A stretch of DNA of 64,000 bases from Rhizobium cauense (GTDB taxonomy: Bacteria; Pseudomonadota; Alphaproteobacteria; Rhizobiales; Rhizobiaceae). Location: positions 186,001 through 250,000 of the forward strand of contig NZ_JAEUAT010000005.1 in NCBI RefSeq assembly GCF_019511525.1, in the 5' to 3' direction. The notes beneath the pieces are model-generated. The model was given only the letters and a program-made list of their open reading frames with translations. It had not been told where the DNA came from and made no database searches. Positions 9,352-18,481 of this stretch are shown here, in pieces. A program made the translations under genes and the position numbers. Position 1 is the stretch's first letter, and every line of letters begins with the position of its first letter.

Positions 9352-9921
9352 TCAGTCCTTGGCGCGCTCGACGTAGGAATTGTCTTCTGTCGCGATCACA
9401 ACGCGCGTGCCGGCGTTGATGTGTGGCGGCACCATCGTACGAACGCCGTTCGACAGCATTGCCGGTTTGTAGGAAGAGGATGCCGTCTGGCCCTTAACGA
9501 CCGGTTCGGTCTCAGTGATTTCGAGGGTCACGTGGCGCGGCAGCTCGAGAGCCAGCGGAAGGCCTTCGTGGATCGACAGGATGCAGGTCATGCCTTCCTG
9601 GAGATAGGCCTTCTGATCGCCCATCGTCTCGTTGTCGACGACAACCTGGTCGTAAGTCGCCGGGTTCATGAAGTGGAAGCCTTCGCCATCTTCATAGAGA
9701 TATTGGAAGTTCACATCTTCAACGAAGGCACGCTCGACCTGCTCGGTCGTGCGCCAGCGCTCGGAAACCTTGACGCCATCGACGATACGACGCATGTCGA
9801 CTTGGGTAACCGGCGTGCCCTTGCCCGGATGAAAGTTCTGGGCAGTCAGAACGACGTAGAGCTTGCCGTCGACGTCCAGAACGTTGCCCTTGCGGACGGA
9901 AGAGGCGATGACCTTGACCAT
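9352..9921 (-). CDS. efp: Elongation factor P
   Basis: 189 residues with the three-domain EF-P layout. Domain I is a KOW-like domain with the modification loop HPGKGTP, where Lys34 is the residue that receives beta-lysine. Central and C-terminal OB domains follow ([36 protein letters not shown]). EF-P enters the ribosomal E site and relieves stalling at polyproline. It is divergent from epmA and epmB, the enzymes that modify Lys34, so the modification system is complete in 3 kb. EpmC, the hydroxylase, is not seen here. Confidence 0.97.
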   Translation of the reverse strand: MVKVIASSVRKGNVLDVDGKLYVVLTAQNFHPGKGTPVTQVDMRRIVDGVKVSERWRTTEQVERAFVEDVNFQYLYEDGEGFHFMNPATYDQVVVDNETMGDQKAYLQEGMTCILSIHEGLPLALELPRHVTLEITETEPVVKGQTASSSYKPAMLSNGVRTMVPPHINAGTRVVIATEDNSYVERAKD

Positions 9922-10069
9922 TAAGACTTCCTTGTAACTCGGCTTTTGGCGTCGTAGAGGACTGTCGACACAGCCCCGAGACGCGATTGATTGTTCTTTG
10001 GGGGCGCAACTAACCTAAAATCCGGCAAATAGCCAGCCCTAGCGTTGGAAGGCCGGCCAGGACAAGCCA

Positions 10070-11137
10070 ATGAATTCCTCGATCACCAAAGTATCGCCGT
10101 GGTGGACGCCGAGCGTGCATTTGGACCGGCGCCCGTTCCTGATCGGGCGCAATGCGATCCAGTCTGCGTTGCGCGGATACTTTCTTCGTGAGGATTTTCT
10201 GGAGGTCGACACCGCCACGCTGCAGGTGTCGCCTGGCAACGAGGCGCATCTTCACGCGTTTGCCACCGAAGCTCTGACGACGGACGGCCAGACGGCCGCG
10301 CCCCTTTATCTGCATACCTCGCCTGAATTTGCGTGCAAGAAACTGCTTTCAGCCGGCGAGCAGCGTATCGCGTGCTTTGCGCATGTTTATCGCAACCGCG
10401 AGCGTGGCCCCCTGCATCACCCGGAATTCACGATGCTCGAATGGTACCGTGTCGGTGAAAGTTACGAGAGCCTGATGATGGACTGTGTTCGTATCCTGGC
10501 GCTTGCTGCCGAAACCATGAAGACGACGCGGTTCGCCTATCGAGGCAAGGAATGCGATCCGTTCGCTGGGCCTGATCGGATAAGTGTCGCCGCAGCTTTC
10601 GAGCGCTATGCCGGTATTGACCTCCTTGCCTCCGTTTCCGCCGATGGCGCGACGGATCGGGCGCATCTCGCTGACCAGGTAAAGCGAACCGGTATGCGTG
10701 TCGCCGACGATGATGGCTGGGCCGATTTGTTCAGCCGTGTCCTTGTGGAGAAGGTCGAACCTCATCTGGGTTTTGGACGCGTGACCATTCTTGACGAATA
10801 TCCGGTGTCGGAAGCGGCGCTGGCGCGGCCCTCCGCGCGGGATCCCCGCGTTGCAGAGCGCTTTGAGGTCTACGCCTGCGGCGTCGAGCTTGCGAACGGC
10901 TTCGGCGAGCTTACCAACCCCGTCGAACAGCGGCGCCGCTTCGAGATCGAGATGTCCGAGAAAGCCCGCATCTACGGTGAACGCTATCCTCTCGATGAGG
11001 ACTTCCTCGAGGCACTCGCCATTATGCCCGCTGCAAGCGGCATCGCTCTTGGGTTCGACCGGCTCGTGATGCTGGCGACGGGTGCGTCGCGGATCGATCA
11101 GGTGATGTGGGCGCCAGTGGCGGAGTATCGCAGATGA
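10070..11137 (+). CDS. epmA: EF-P--lysine ligase (LysRS paralogue)
   Basis: 355 residues, a stand-alone class II lysyl-tRNA synthetase catalytic core without the tRNA-binding domain. Class II motifs are visible: motif 2 around AHVYRNRERGPLHHPEFTMLEWY and motif 3 (GIALGFDRLVMLATG). EpmA activates (R)-beta-lysine and joins it to Lys34 of EF-P. The stop overlaps the epmB start (ATGA at 11134-11137), so the two are translated together. AGGA lies just before the ATG. It is divergent from efp. Confidence 0.95.
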   Translation: MNSSITKVSPWWTPSVHLDRRPFLIGRNAIQSALRGYFLREDFLEVDTATLQVSPGNEAHLHAFATEALTTDGQTAAPLYLHTSPEFACKKLLSAGEQRIACFAHVYRNRERGPLHHPEFTMLEWYRVGESYESLMMDCVRILALAAETMKTTRFAYRGKECDPFAGPDRISVAAAFERYAGIDLLASVSADGATDRAHLADQVKRTGMRVADDDGWADLFSRVLVEKVEPHLGFGRVTILDEYPVSEAALARPSARDPRVAERFEVYACGVELANGFGELTNPVEQRRRFEIEMSEKARIYGERYPLDEDFLEALAIMPAASGIALGFDRLVMLATGASRIDQVMWAPVAEYRR

Positions 11138-12186
11138 ACAGCGTCGGCGCCATAAAGACAGTCGAGGGCCTGGACCGTGCCGGATTGCTTGGCCAGCGGG
11201 ACCGGGAAAAGCTGGCGGAGGTTGCTGCCCACTACGCCATTGCACTGACGCCGACCGTAGCGGAGCTCATCGATCGCACAGACGCTGCAGACCCGATCGC
11301 TCGGCAATTTATTCCTGACGCGGCAGAGCTCGTCCTCACGCCAGAGGAGCGTGTGGATCCGATCGGTGACGCGGCTCACAGCCCCGTTGAAGGTATCGTC
11401 CATCGTTATCCGGATCGAGTTCTGTTGAAGGCGGTGCACGTGTGTCCCGTTTACTGTCGCTTCTGCTTTCGCCGCGAGATGGTTGGCCCGAAGGGTCTCG
11501 GGACGTTGGACGCCAAGGCTATGAGGGCGGCATTCGAGTACATCCGCGACCATGAGGAGATCTGGGAGGTGATCCTGACGGGTGGCGACCCGTTGGTGCT
11601 GTCATCACGTCGGCTCGAGGAAATTCTCCGCGAACTGGCGTCGATCGATCACGTCAAGATCGTGCGATTTCATACGCGCGTTCCCGTCGTCGATCCATCC
11701 GGGGTCGATACGGCGCTGATCGAAGCTCTGAAGGCAAGCGGGAAGACGGTCTACGTTGCACTGCATGCCAACCATCCGCGCGAACTGACGGACGAGGCGC
11801 GCGCGGCCTGTGCCCGCCTCGTCGACGCTGGGATCGTCATGGTTAGCCAGTCGGTGCTCCTCAAGGGCGTAAACGATGATCCGAGTGTCCTTGCCGAACT
11901 GATGAAAGCCTTCGTCGAAACACGCGTGAAGCCGTACTACCTGCACCATCCGGATCTCGCGCCCGGGACAAGCCATTTTCGGTTGACGATCGAAGAGGGG
12001 CAAAGAATTGTTGCCGCCCTGCGAGGCCGAATTTCCGGTCTTTGCCAACCCGCTTACATACTCGACATTCCAGGTGGTTACGGCAAGGCCGTCATCGGTG
12101 AGCAGGCCATACGGGAGATCGGGGAAGGTTGCTATTCGGTCTCGGATTACCGCGGTGAAGAGCACCGATATCCGCCCACTGTTTAG
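11134..12186 (+). CDS. epmB: EF-P-linked lysine 2,3-aminomutase (radical SAM)
   Basis: 350 residues. The radical SAM motif is CPVYCRFC, with Cys104, Cys108 and Cys111 in CxxxCxxC spacing. A later GGYGKAVIG contains the likely PLP lysine. EpmB converts (S)-lysine to (R)-beta-lysine for EpmA. The short length and position next to epmA and efp favour EpmB over a catabolic KamA. The ATG at 11134 overlaps the epmA stop; a TTG/ATG in the same frame at 11107 would give a longer overlap and is less likely. An AT-rich gap of 258 nt follows. Confidence 0.94.
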   Translation: MNSVGAIKTVEGLDRAGLLGQRDREKLAEVAAHYAIALTPTVAELIDRTDAADPIARQFIPDAAELVLTPEERVDPIGDAAHSPVEGIVHRYPDRVLLKAVHVCPVYCRFCFRREMVGPKGLGTLDAKAMRAAFEYIRDHEEIWEVILTGGDPLVLSSRRLEEILRELASIDHVKIVRFHTRVPVVDPSGVDTALIEALKASGKTVYVALHANHPRELTDEARAACARLVDAGIVMVSQSVLLKGVNDDPSVLAELMKAFVETRVKPYYLHHPDLAPGTSHFRLTIEEGQRIVAALRGRISGLCQPAYILDIPGGYGKAVIGEQAIREIGEGCYSVSDYRGEEHRYPPTV

Positions 12187-12444
12187 CTTAAACGTCGAAA
12201 GAAGTATTATTCTTGGACAATATGTCGCAAGCCTTGCAGCTTCGAATCCCTGCATTTTGTGATTTAAGATATTGATTTTATTGTAATTTGTTAAGCCGAG
12301 ACGCTATCTCGATCGAAATTTAACTGAAAGTCTCAATGCGTTTTAACTACGTCATTTAGCGGAATCTTGGCTTTTCCAAACTAGAGATATTCTAATCACA
12401 CGGCGGAATCGCCACTCGGGATATGATCACCTGGAGAAATAACA

Positions 12445-12696
12445 ATGAACACGACGATTCGCGATCTCCTGGTCAAGTTCGGGAAGCTCCCGATTCCTCT
12501 TGATCAGGTTGCCGATGATGCCGACCTTTATGCGGTTGGTCTGACTTCCTTCGCCTCGGTACAGCTGATGCTCGGCATCGAAGAAGCGTTCGACATCGAA
12601 TTTCCCGACAATCTTTTGAATCGCAAATCCTTTGCCAGCATCTCGGCCATTGCGAAGACAATTGATCAGATCAACGAAAGCCGGAAGGTCGCCTAA
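12445..12696 (+). CDS. Stand-alone acyl/aminoacyl carrier protein
   Basis: 83 residues with a four-helix carrier-protein pattern. The phosphopantetheine site reads VGLTSFASVQ, with Ser35 as attachment residue; the usual DSL is replaced by TSF. GGAGA precedes the ATG. Its stop (TAA 12694-12696) directly abuts the next ATG. The gene two positions downstream is a ligase of the family known to load glycine or alanine onto such proteins, so this is its likely partner (inference from Agrobacterium and Bradyrhizobium homologues). The fatty-acid ACP of the cell would be a different, more acidic protein. Confidence 0.88.
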   Translation: MNTTIRDLLVKFGKLPIPLDQVADDADLYAVGLTSFASVQLMLGIEEAFDIEFPDNLLNRKSFASISAIAKTIDQINESRKVA

Positions 12697-13878
12697 ATGA
12701 ACTTTCCGGTCAAAATCACGGAAGCAGATCTTGGTGCGAGGGTCGCCCGAGTGGCCGCGATCGCGGCGAAGCACGCCGATTCCGTGGATCTTGATGGGAG
12801 GTTCCCACACGAAGCAGTGGATGCAATGAAGGCCGAGCGCCTTCTCGGAATTCAGATCCCTCGTCATTTCGGCGGTGAAGGCGCGACAATCGGCGAGATC
12901 GCCGAGTTGTGCTCGATGCTTGGTCAGGCTTGTTCGGCGGCCGGCATGGTCTTTGCGATGCATCACATCAAGCTTTGCAGTCTTGTCGAGCACGGCGGCG
13001 AGAGCGAATGGCACCGGTCCTTCATGCAAAGGGTGGCCGGCGAACAATTGCTGATCGCGTCTGCGACGACGGAAGGCGGCATCGGTGGCAACCTGAGAAA
13101 CAGCATTTGTGCCATCGATGTGGACGGTGAAGTTTGTTGCCTCGAGAAAGACGCGACGGTCATTTCGTACGGCTCCTATGCCGACGCGATCATGATTACC
13201 TCGCGGGCGCATGCAAATGCTGCCTCTTCCGACCAGGTTCTGACCGTTTTCCTCAAGGACCAGTATGAGCTTGAGAAAACGCACGCGTGGAACACGCTCG
13301 GGATGCGTGGCACGTGCTCGGACGGTTTCCTCTTCAAGGGTGAGGCGCCGGCTAAGCAAATCCTGCCGAAGCCCTTTGCCGAGATCGCGGCTCAATCGAT
13401 GCTGGCGTCGTCGCACCTTCTTTGGAGCGGCGTATGGTATGGTATCGCGGTCGATGCCGTCAGTCGCGCGCAGTCCTTCGTCCGTGCCGCAGCACGCAAG
13501 TCGCCTGGAACACCTCCTCCCGGAGCCTTGAGGCTGGCCGAGGTTTCCAACCTGCTGCAGATGGTTCGCTCGAATGTTGTCGCAGGCCTGAAGGCTTACG
13601 AGGATGCCAAGAGCGACGCGGACAAGCTTTCCTCGATGGGCTTCGCGGTCACCATGAACAACGTGAAGATCGCCTCGTCGGAGACGATTCTCGAAATCGT
13701 CAATCACGTGATGCTGATTTGCGGGATCATGGGTTACAAGAACGGCACACCGTTCAGCGTTGGACGACATCTGCGCGACGCCCATTCCGCACAGCTCATG
13801 ATCTCGAACGACCGCATCCTCGGCAACACGTCGAGCATGCTTCTTGTCCACAAGCAGGACACTAGCCTACTGGGGTGA
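12697..13878 (+). CDS. Acyl-CoA dehydrogenase-family flavoprotein
   Basis: 393 residues with the N-terminal helical domain, a middle beta domain ([15 protein letters not shown]) and a C-terminal helical domain ([42 protein letters not shown]). It starts directly after the carrier-protein stop and ends 4 nt before the ligase start, so it is in the heart of the operon. By analogy with prolyl-carrier-protein dehydrogenases of pyrrole biosynthesis, the substrate may be the aminoacyl or acyl group on the carrier protein rather than a CoA ester. This is inference; the fold assignment itself is firm. Confidence 0.85.
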   Translation: MNFPVKITEADLGARVARVAAIAAKHADSVDLDGRFPHEAVDAMKAERLLGIQIPRHFGGEGATIGEIAELCSMLGQACSAAGMVFAMHHIKLCSLVEHGGESEWHRSFMQRVAGEQLLIASATTEGGIGGNLRNSICAIDVDGEVCCLEKDATVISYGSYADAIMITSRAHANAASSDQVLTVFLKDQYELEKTHAWNTLGMRGTCSDGFLFKGEAPAKQILPKPFAEIAAQSMLASSHLLWSGVWYGIAVDAVSRAQSFVRAAARKSPGTPPPGALRLAEVSNLLQMVRSNVVAGLKAYEDAKSDADKLSSMGFAVTMNNVKIASSETILEIVNHVMLICGIMGYKNGTPFSVGRHLRDAHSAQLMISNDRILGNTSSMLLVHKQDTSLLG

Positions 13879-13882
13879 CGAC

Positions 13883-14791
13883 ATGGACGTACAGACAACG
13901 TTTCTGGACCGGCTTTTTGAATCTGGCCTCCTGATCGATACCGGCGTTGATGGTCTTTATGGACGCAGCGGACAATTCGAAGATGTGATTGCTGCGTTCG
14001 AACGCCTCATCGACAAGTTCGGCGGCGCCGACGGCGCTGAAGCGATGCGCTTTCCGCCGGGAATGAACCGCGCCTTCTTCGAGAAGAGCGGTTACATGAA
14101 GAGCTTCCCGCAGCTCGCCGGCACCGTTCACAGCTTTTGCGGCAATGAACTCGACCACATCAGCCTTCTCCAGTGCATGGAAGTGGGCGACGACTGGACG
14201 AAGGACCAGCAGGCAACCGACATCGTGCTGACGCCGGCGGCATGCTATCCACTTTATCCGACTATTGCCCGCCGCGGCAGATTGCCGGCGAGCGGCGGCC
14301 TTTTCGACCTGCAGTCCTATTGCTTCCGGCATGAGCCCTCGCAGAATCCCGCACGCCAGCAGCTTTTCCGCATGCGCGAGTATATTTGCATGGGGACCGA
14401 GCAGCACGTGACGGATTTCCGGCAGCGCTGGATGGACCGCGGCGTCGAAATGATGAAGGCGGTCGGTCTCGATGTGACGATCGATGTCGCGAACGATCCG
14501 TTCTTCGGCCGCGCCGGTAAGATGTTGGCCAACAATCAACGCGATCAGAATCTGAAGTTCGAGCTGCTCATTCCGATTACTTCGGTTGCCAAGCCGACGG
14601 CTTGCATGAGCTTCAACTATCACCAGGACGCGTTCGGCACGAAGTGGGGCCTCTATCTCGAGGATGGAAGCGTCGCGCATACCGCTTGCGTAGGGTTCGG
14701 ACTTGAGCGGATTGCGCTTGCCTTGTTCCATCATCACGGCCTCGATGTGAAGCAATGGCCCGCCAAGATACGTCAAGCGCTGTGGGCCTGA
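13883..14791 (+). CDS. Amino acid:[carrier protein] ligase (SerRS-like)
   Basis: 302 residues, a class II aminoacyl-tRNA synthetase core related to atypical archaeal SerRS but without the tRNA-binding domain. Visible: motif 2 region ([18 protein letters not shown]), then [11 protein letters not shown]; motif 3 ([12 protein letters not shown]); and the three expected zinc ligands Cys121, Glu166 and Cys269. Characterised homologues activate glycine or alanine and transfer it to the phosphopantetheine of a carrier protein instead of tRNA. The partner carrier protein is two genes upstream. A longer frame to 13844 overlaps the previous gene; the ATG at 13883, 4 nt after its stop, is preferred. Confidence 0.92.
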   Translation: MDVQTTFLDRLFESGLLIDTGVDGLYGRSGQFEDVIAAFERLIDKFGGADGAEAMRFPPGMNRAFFEKSGYMKSFPQLAGTVHSFCGNELDHISLLQCMEVGDDWTKDQQATDIVLTPAACYPLYPTIARRGRLPASGGLFDLQSYCFRHEPSQNPARQQLFRMREYICMGTEQHVTDFRQRWMDRGVEMMKAVGLDVTIDVANDPFFGRAGKMLANNQRDQNLKFELLIPITSVAKPTACMSFNYHQDAFGTKWGLYLEDGSVAHTACVGFGLERIALALFHHHGLDVKQWPAKIRQALWA

Positions 14792-15762
14792 ACGATTTCA
14801 CAACAGCCGTCTTTCCGCGGCTGCGCCCCGATGGCTATCGACCGCATTTGCTGCATTCCGGCGAACGAATGTGGCCGGAAACCAATTGCTACGTCGATCT
14901 CTGGATCGAGGTGCTCAATGCCTGTGGTGTTGCGCCGGAGGCGATGCTTGGTTTTACGCTGACGCAGGACTTCGAGGGCGATCAGTTCACCTTCTTCAAG
15001 GTGCCTCTCGAGGATCTTGAGTCGCTCTATGGCATCCGCGTCACTGAACTCGCCATTTTCGATCGGGTCGAAACACACGTCGAAACGCAGATTGCGCGCG
15101 GGCGTCTCTGCCTAGTCGAGATGGATTCGTTCTATATGCCCGATACGCAAGGTACAGCCTACCGTACCGAGCACGGCAAAACCACGGTGGCCATCAACAG
15201 GCTCGATTTCGCCGGCAAGCGTATCGAATACTTCCACAACGGCGGTTATTTTCAGTTGCAGGGGGAGGACTTCGACGGGCTTTTCCAGCTTCACCTTGCG
15301 GATGAAGCCCCACCATTTCTTCCCTACACGGAATTTGCGAAGTTTCCGGCTCGCATGCCGGACGAAGAGCGCGTCAGGGCTGCGGCACGCACGCTGCTTG
15401 GATTTCACTTCGGTCGCAGGCCCGTCGAGAACCCCATCCGCGCCTTCGCAGAGGTGTTCCCGCAGCAGGTGGAAGCCGTGGCAGAGCGGCCCTTCGGTTT
15501 CTTTCACAAGTATGCTTTCAACACATTGAGACAGTTCGGGGCCAATTTCGAGCTCGCCGCGGAGCATCTGGCCTGGCTCTCCGCGAGCGAATTCGTTGCG
15601 GCCGTCGACGATGCGCGTCGAATTTCTGAAGTCGCAAAGTCGGTGCAGTTCCAGCTCGCTCGGGCCGTCACCCGGAAGAAATACGATCCGCTGCGCGCGG
15701 CGCTTGATCCTGCGGCCGATGCATGGGATTCCATGATGGCTTCGCTCAAGGAGCGCTTGTGA
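14755..15762 (+). CDS. DUF1839 family protein, possible papain-like acyltransferase
   Basis: 335 residues, overlapping the ligase gene by 37 nt if the ATG at 14755 is right. DUF1839 genes are known neighbours of carrier-protein ligases; no activity is established. By eye the first half resembles BtrH-like Cys-His acyltransferases: Cys45 in a helix start ([11 protein letters not shown]), a conserved [10 protein letters not shown] with Asp124, and His140 ([13 protein letters not shown]). Such enzymes move an acyl group from a carrier protein to an amine or alcohol. That is an inference from pattern and context. There is no signal peptide, so it is cytoplasmic. The start is uncertain. Confidence 0.7.
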   Translation: MARQDTSSAVGLNDFTTAVFPRLRPDGYRPHLLHSGERMWPETNCYVDLWIEVLNACGVAPEAMLGFTLTQDFEGDQFTFFKVPLEDLESLYGIRVTELAIFDRVETHVETQIARGRLCLVEMDSFYMPDTQGTAYRTEHGKTTVAINRLDFAGKRIEYFHNGGYFQLQGEDFDGLFQLHLADEAPPFLPYTEFAKFPARMPDEERVRAAARTLLGFHFGRRPVENPIRAFAEVFPQQVEAVAERPFGFFHKYAFNTLRQFGANFELAAEHLAWLSASEFVAAVDDARRISEVAKSVQFQLARAVTRKKYDPLRAALDPAADAWDSMMASLKERL

Positions 15763-15778
15763 AGCCGGGAGTCTGAGC

Positions 15779-18253
15779 ATGCGGGGACGGTTGGCAAGTG
15801 TCGGCGCAGAGGAAACTCTGCTTGCCGAGGGATGGAATCTGGTTCTGACAGAACCAGGAGCCTGTGCAACTCCGCACGACATTCCGATGTCAGCCTCGTT
15901 CATCGCTGCCGACGTTCCCGGAACCGTGGCGTCGGCGTTGGAAAGAGCCGGCCAATTCGACCGGGAAAACCCGGAGCCGCTCGATAACCGCGATGCGTGG
16001 TATCTCTGCCGGCTTTTCGATGCGCAGCCCGGTGACGCTATCCTGCGTTTCGAGGGGCTGGCGACGCTGTGCCATGTCTTTCTCAACGGCCAGGAAATCT
16101 TGGCGTCGGAAAGCATGTTCACCATGCATGAGATCCCCGTGACGCTCTCCGGTGGCGATGAGTTGGCACTTTGTTTCCGCGCGCTTGCGCCACGATTGGC
16201 TGAGCCTGGGCCGCGGGCTCGCTGGCGCCCGCAAATGATCACCCCGCAAGGTTTGAAAAATGTCCGAACGACGCTGCTAGGGCGCATGCCAGGCTGGTGC
16301 CCGGAAATTCACGCCGTCGGCCCGTGGCGTCCGATCATGCTGGTTCGCCCTGATGTTGTTTCGATCGACAACGTATCTGTCCGCGCTGTACTGGAGGCGG
16401 ACGGTACCGGTCGGCTCAGCGTTTCGCTCCACACTGACGTCGACAATCCGGATCTGTCGCTTCGTTGCGGAGACATCCAGCAGGCCTTCGAGAAAGTTGG
16501 TGAGAATCACTACTCGGCGATCCTGAGGCTTCGTAACGTGGACGTCTGGTGGCCGCATACTCACGGTTCGCCTCGCCTTTACGATTTCGCCATCGTCATT
16601 GACGGCGTCGAATATCATGTCGGGCGAACAGGGTTCCGACAGATCGAGGTCGATCGCGGGGTGAGCGGAGACGATTTTGCGCTATTGATCAACGGCGAGC
16701 GCGTCTTTTGCCGCGGCGCCGTCTGGACGACGGCCGATATCGTTCGATTGCCCGGTGGGAAAGCAGACTACGAACCATTTCTACGTCTTGCCGCTGAAGC
16801 AGGTATGAACATGATCCGCGTTGGCGGCACGATGGCTTACGAGACGCCGGATTTCTTTCGGCTCTGCGACGAGCTCGGTCTGCTCGTCTGGCAGGATTTC
16901 ATGTTTGCCAATTTCGACTACCCGAAGAACGACAAGGCCCTTACGGCACACGTCCATGCGGAAGTTGAAGAGTTCATGCACGCTGTCCAAGGATGTCCGT
17001 CGCTTGCGGTGCTCTGCGGTGGCAGCGAGATCTATCAGCAGGCGGCGATGCTTGGGCTGCCGAGAGAATACTGGTCGGGTCCGATCACGGAAGAGATCAT
17101 TCCTGCGATTGCCGGCCGTTTGCGGCACGATGTGCCCTATGTCCCGAACTCGCCTTCGGGCGGCGCGATGCCGTTTTCTCCGAATGCGGGTGTCACGCAC
17201 TACTATGGGGTGGGCGCCTACATGCGGCCGCTTGAGGATGCCCGCCGCGCAAACGTGCGCTTCGCAGCAGAGAGCCTGGCTTTCGCCAACGTACCTCAAC
17301 AGAGGACGCTGCAGCGCCACCTGGATGTTCCACCGGTCCACAGTCCGTTGTGGAAATCGCGCGTGCCACGCGATCGCGGTGCGTCATGGGATTTCGAGGA
17401 CGTTCGGGATTTCTATCTTGCGGAACTCTACGGTGAAGATCCGGCGCGACTTCGGCGTGAAGATCGCGAGCGGTATCTCGATCTTTCCCGCGTCGTCACC
17501 GGCGAAGTCGCGGAAGCGACCTTCGCAGAATGGCGCCGCAAGGGATCGACCTGCAATGGTGCACTGGTCTGGACCCTGCAGGATCTGATGCCTGGGCCGG
17601 GTTGGGGCGTAATCGATTCGACCGGTGAGCCGAAGCCGGTGTGGTACGGTCTGCGCCGCGCCTTCCGCTCGGTCCAGGTCATCACAACGGATGAAGGCAC
17701 GAACGGCCTCGATGTCCATGTGCTCAATGAGACCGAACATACTCTGCAGCTTGATTTGGAATTGGTTTGTCTGCGGCACGGCAAGCAGCATGCCGCTAGT
17801 GGCGGCCGGATTCTCACCTTGGCCCCTCGGAGCCGAGAGAGCTTTGCCGCCACCGATCTCTTTGGCGCGTTTTTCGATACGACCTATGCGTTCCGCTTTG
17901 GTCCGCCTTCCCATGACGTCGCGGTGGCTCGGCTACGTCTGCCGGATGGCGGGGCGGTGGTCGCAGATGCCTTCTACTTTCCCTTGGGTCGCTCCAAGGC
18001 GCTCCACGATGCTGAAATGCAGCTATCAGTGATACGACAAGACGAGGGGTGGGTCCTTGACCTTTCGGCTGACAGGTTTGCTCAATCCGTCCATCTCAAC
18101 GTCGATGGTTATCGGCCGGATGACGATTGGTTTCATCTTGCTCCTGGCAGCGCTCGGCGCGTTCGGCTGCATCCGCTGGTGGGGCGGACCGACAGCGAAG
18201 TTCCGACCGGCGAAGTAACCAGCCTGGGCAGCTCGCGATCCTTCGCATTCTGA
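15779..18253 (+). CDS. Glycoside hydrolase family 2 (beta-mannosidase-like) protein
   Basis: 824 residues, starting 16 nt after the DUF1839 stop with GGGAG before the ATG. A jelly-roll sugar-binding domain comes first (DAWYLCRLFDAQPGDAILRF), then immunoglobulin-like domains, then a TIM barrel. The candidate acid/base is Glu417 in LCGGSEIYQ and the candidate nucleophile is Glu498 in AAESLAFA; both motifs deviate from the usual beta-mannosidase GNNE and SEFG. No signal peptide is seen, so it would act in the cytoplasm. Its place in a carrier-protein operon suggests it works on a glycosylated product or precursor, but the substrate is unknown. Confidence 0.8.
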   Translation: MRGRLASVGAEETLLAEGWNLVLTEPGACATPHDIPMSASFIAADVPGTVASALERAGQFDRENPEPLDNRDAWYLCRLFDAQPGDAILRFEGLATLCHVFLNGQEILASESMFTMHEIPVTLSGGDELALCFRALAPRLAEPGPRARWRPQMITPQGLKNVRTTLLGRMPGWCPEIHAVGPWRPIMLVRPDVVSIDNVSVRAVLEADGTGRLSVSLHTDVDNPDLSLRCGDIQQAFEKVGENHYSAILRLRNVDVWWPHTHGSPRLYDFAIVIDGVEYHVGRTGFRQIEVDRGVSGDDFALLINGERVFCRGAVWTTADIVRLPGGKADYEPFLRLAAEAGMNMIRVGGTMAYETPDFFRLCDELGLLVWQDFMFANFDYPKNDKALTAHVHAEVEEFMHAVQGCPSLAVLCGGSEIYQQAAMLGLPREYWSGPITEEIIPAIAGRLRHDVPYVPNSPSGGAMPFSPNAGVTHYYGVGAYMRPLEDARRANVRFAAESLAFANVPQQRTLQRHLDVPPVHSPLWKSRVPRDRGASWDFEDVRDFYLAELYGEDPARLRREDRERYLDLSRVVTGEVAEATFAEWRRKGSTCNGALVWTLQDLMPGPGWGVIDSTGEPKPVWYGLRRAFRSVQVITTDEGTNGLDVHVLNETEHTLQLDLELVCLRHGKQHAASGGRILTLAPRSRESFAATDLFGAFFDTTYAFRFGPPSHDVAVARLRLPDGGAVVADAFYFPLGRSKALHDAEMQLSVIRQDEGWVLDLSADRFAQSVHLNVDGYRPDDDWFHLAPGSARRVRLHPLVGRTDSEVPTGEVTSLGSSRSFAF

Positions 18254-18481
18254 CTGTATTCGAAGCTTTTGACGCAACGACTCCTCGGAAAACCGTTTTG
18301 TGGAGCGGTCTTCCACGTTGACCATTTCCTTGGCGTAAGTCTTTCGAAGGCGATGACTATGGCGGTCTTTTGCGCTTGTATTGTCCGGGGAAGCCTGTCG
18401 TTCCAAGCTGCTTGTGGCGATTGCTGGACGAACCTTGAGGCTGAACAACGCTGTCTTGCAAAATGACGCCGGGGTGACGCT

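Noticed and set aside
12427..13851. 474-codon open frame on the minus strand across the carrier-protein and acyl-CoA dehydrogenase genes
   Set aside because: It is a codon-position shadow of two well-supported plus-strand genes. It has no ribosome-binding site and its composition (His/Arg/Asp-rich) is typical of antisense frames in GC-rich DNA.
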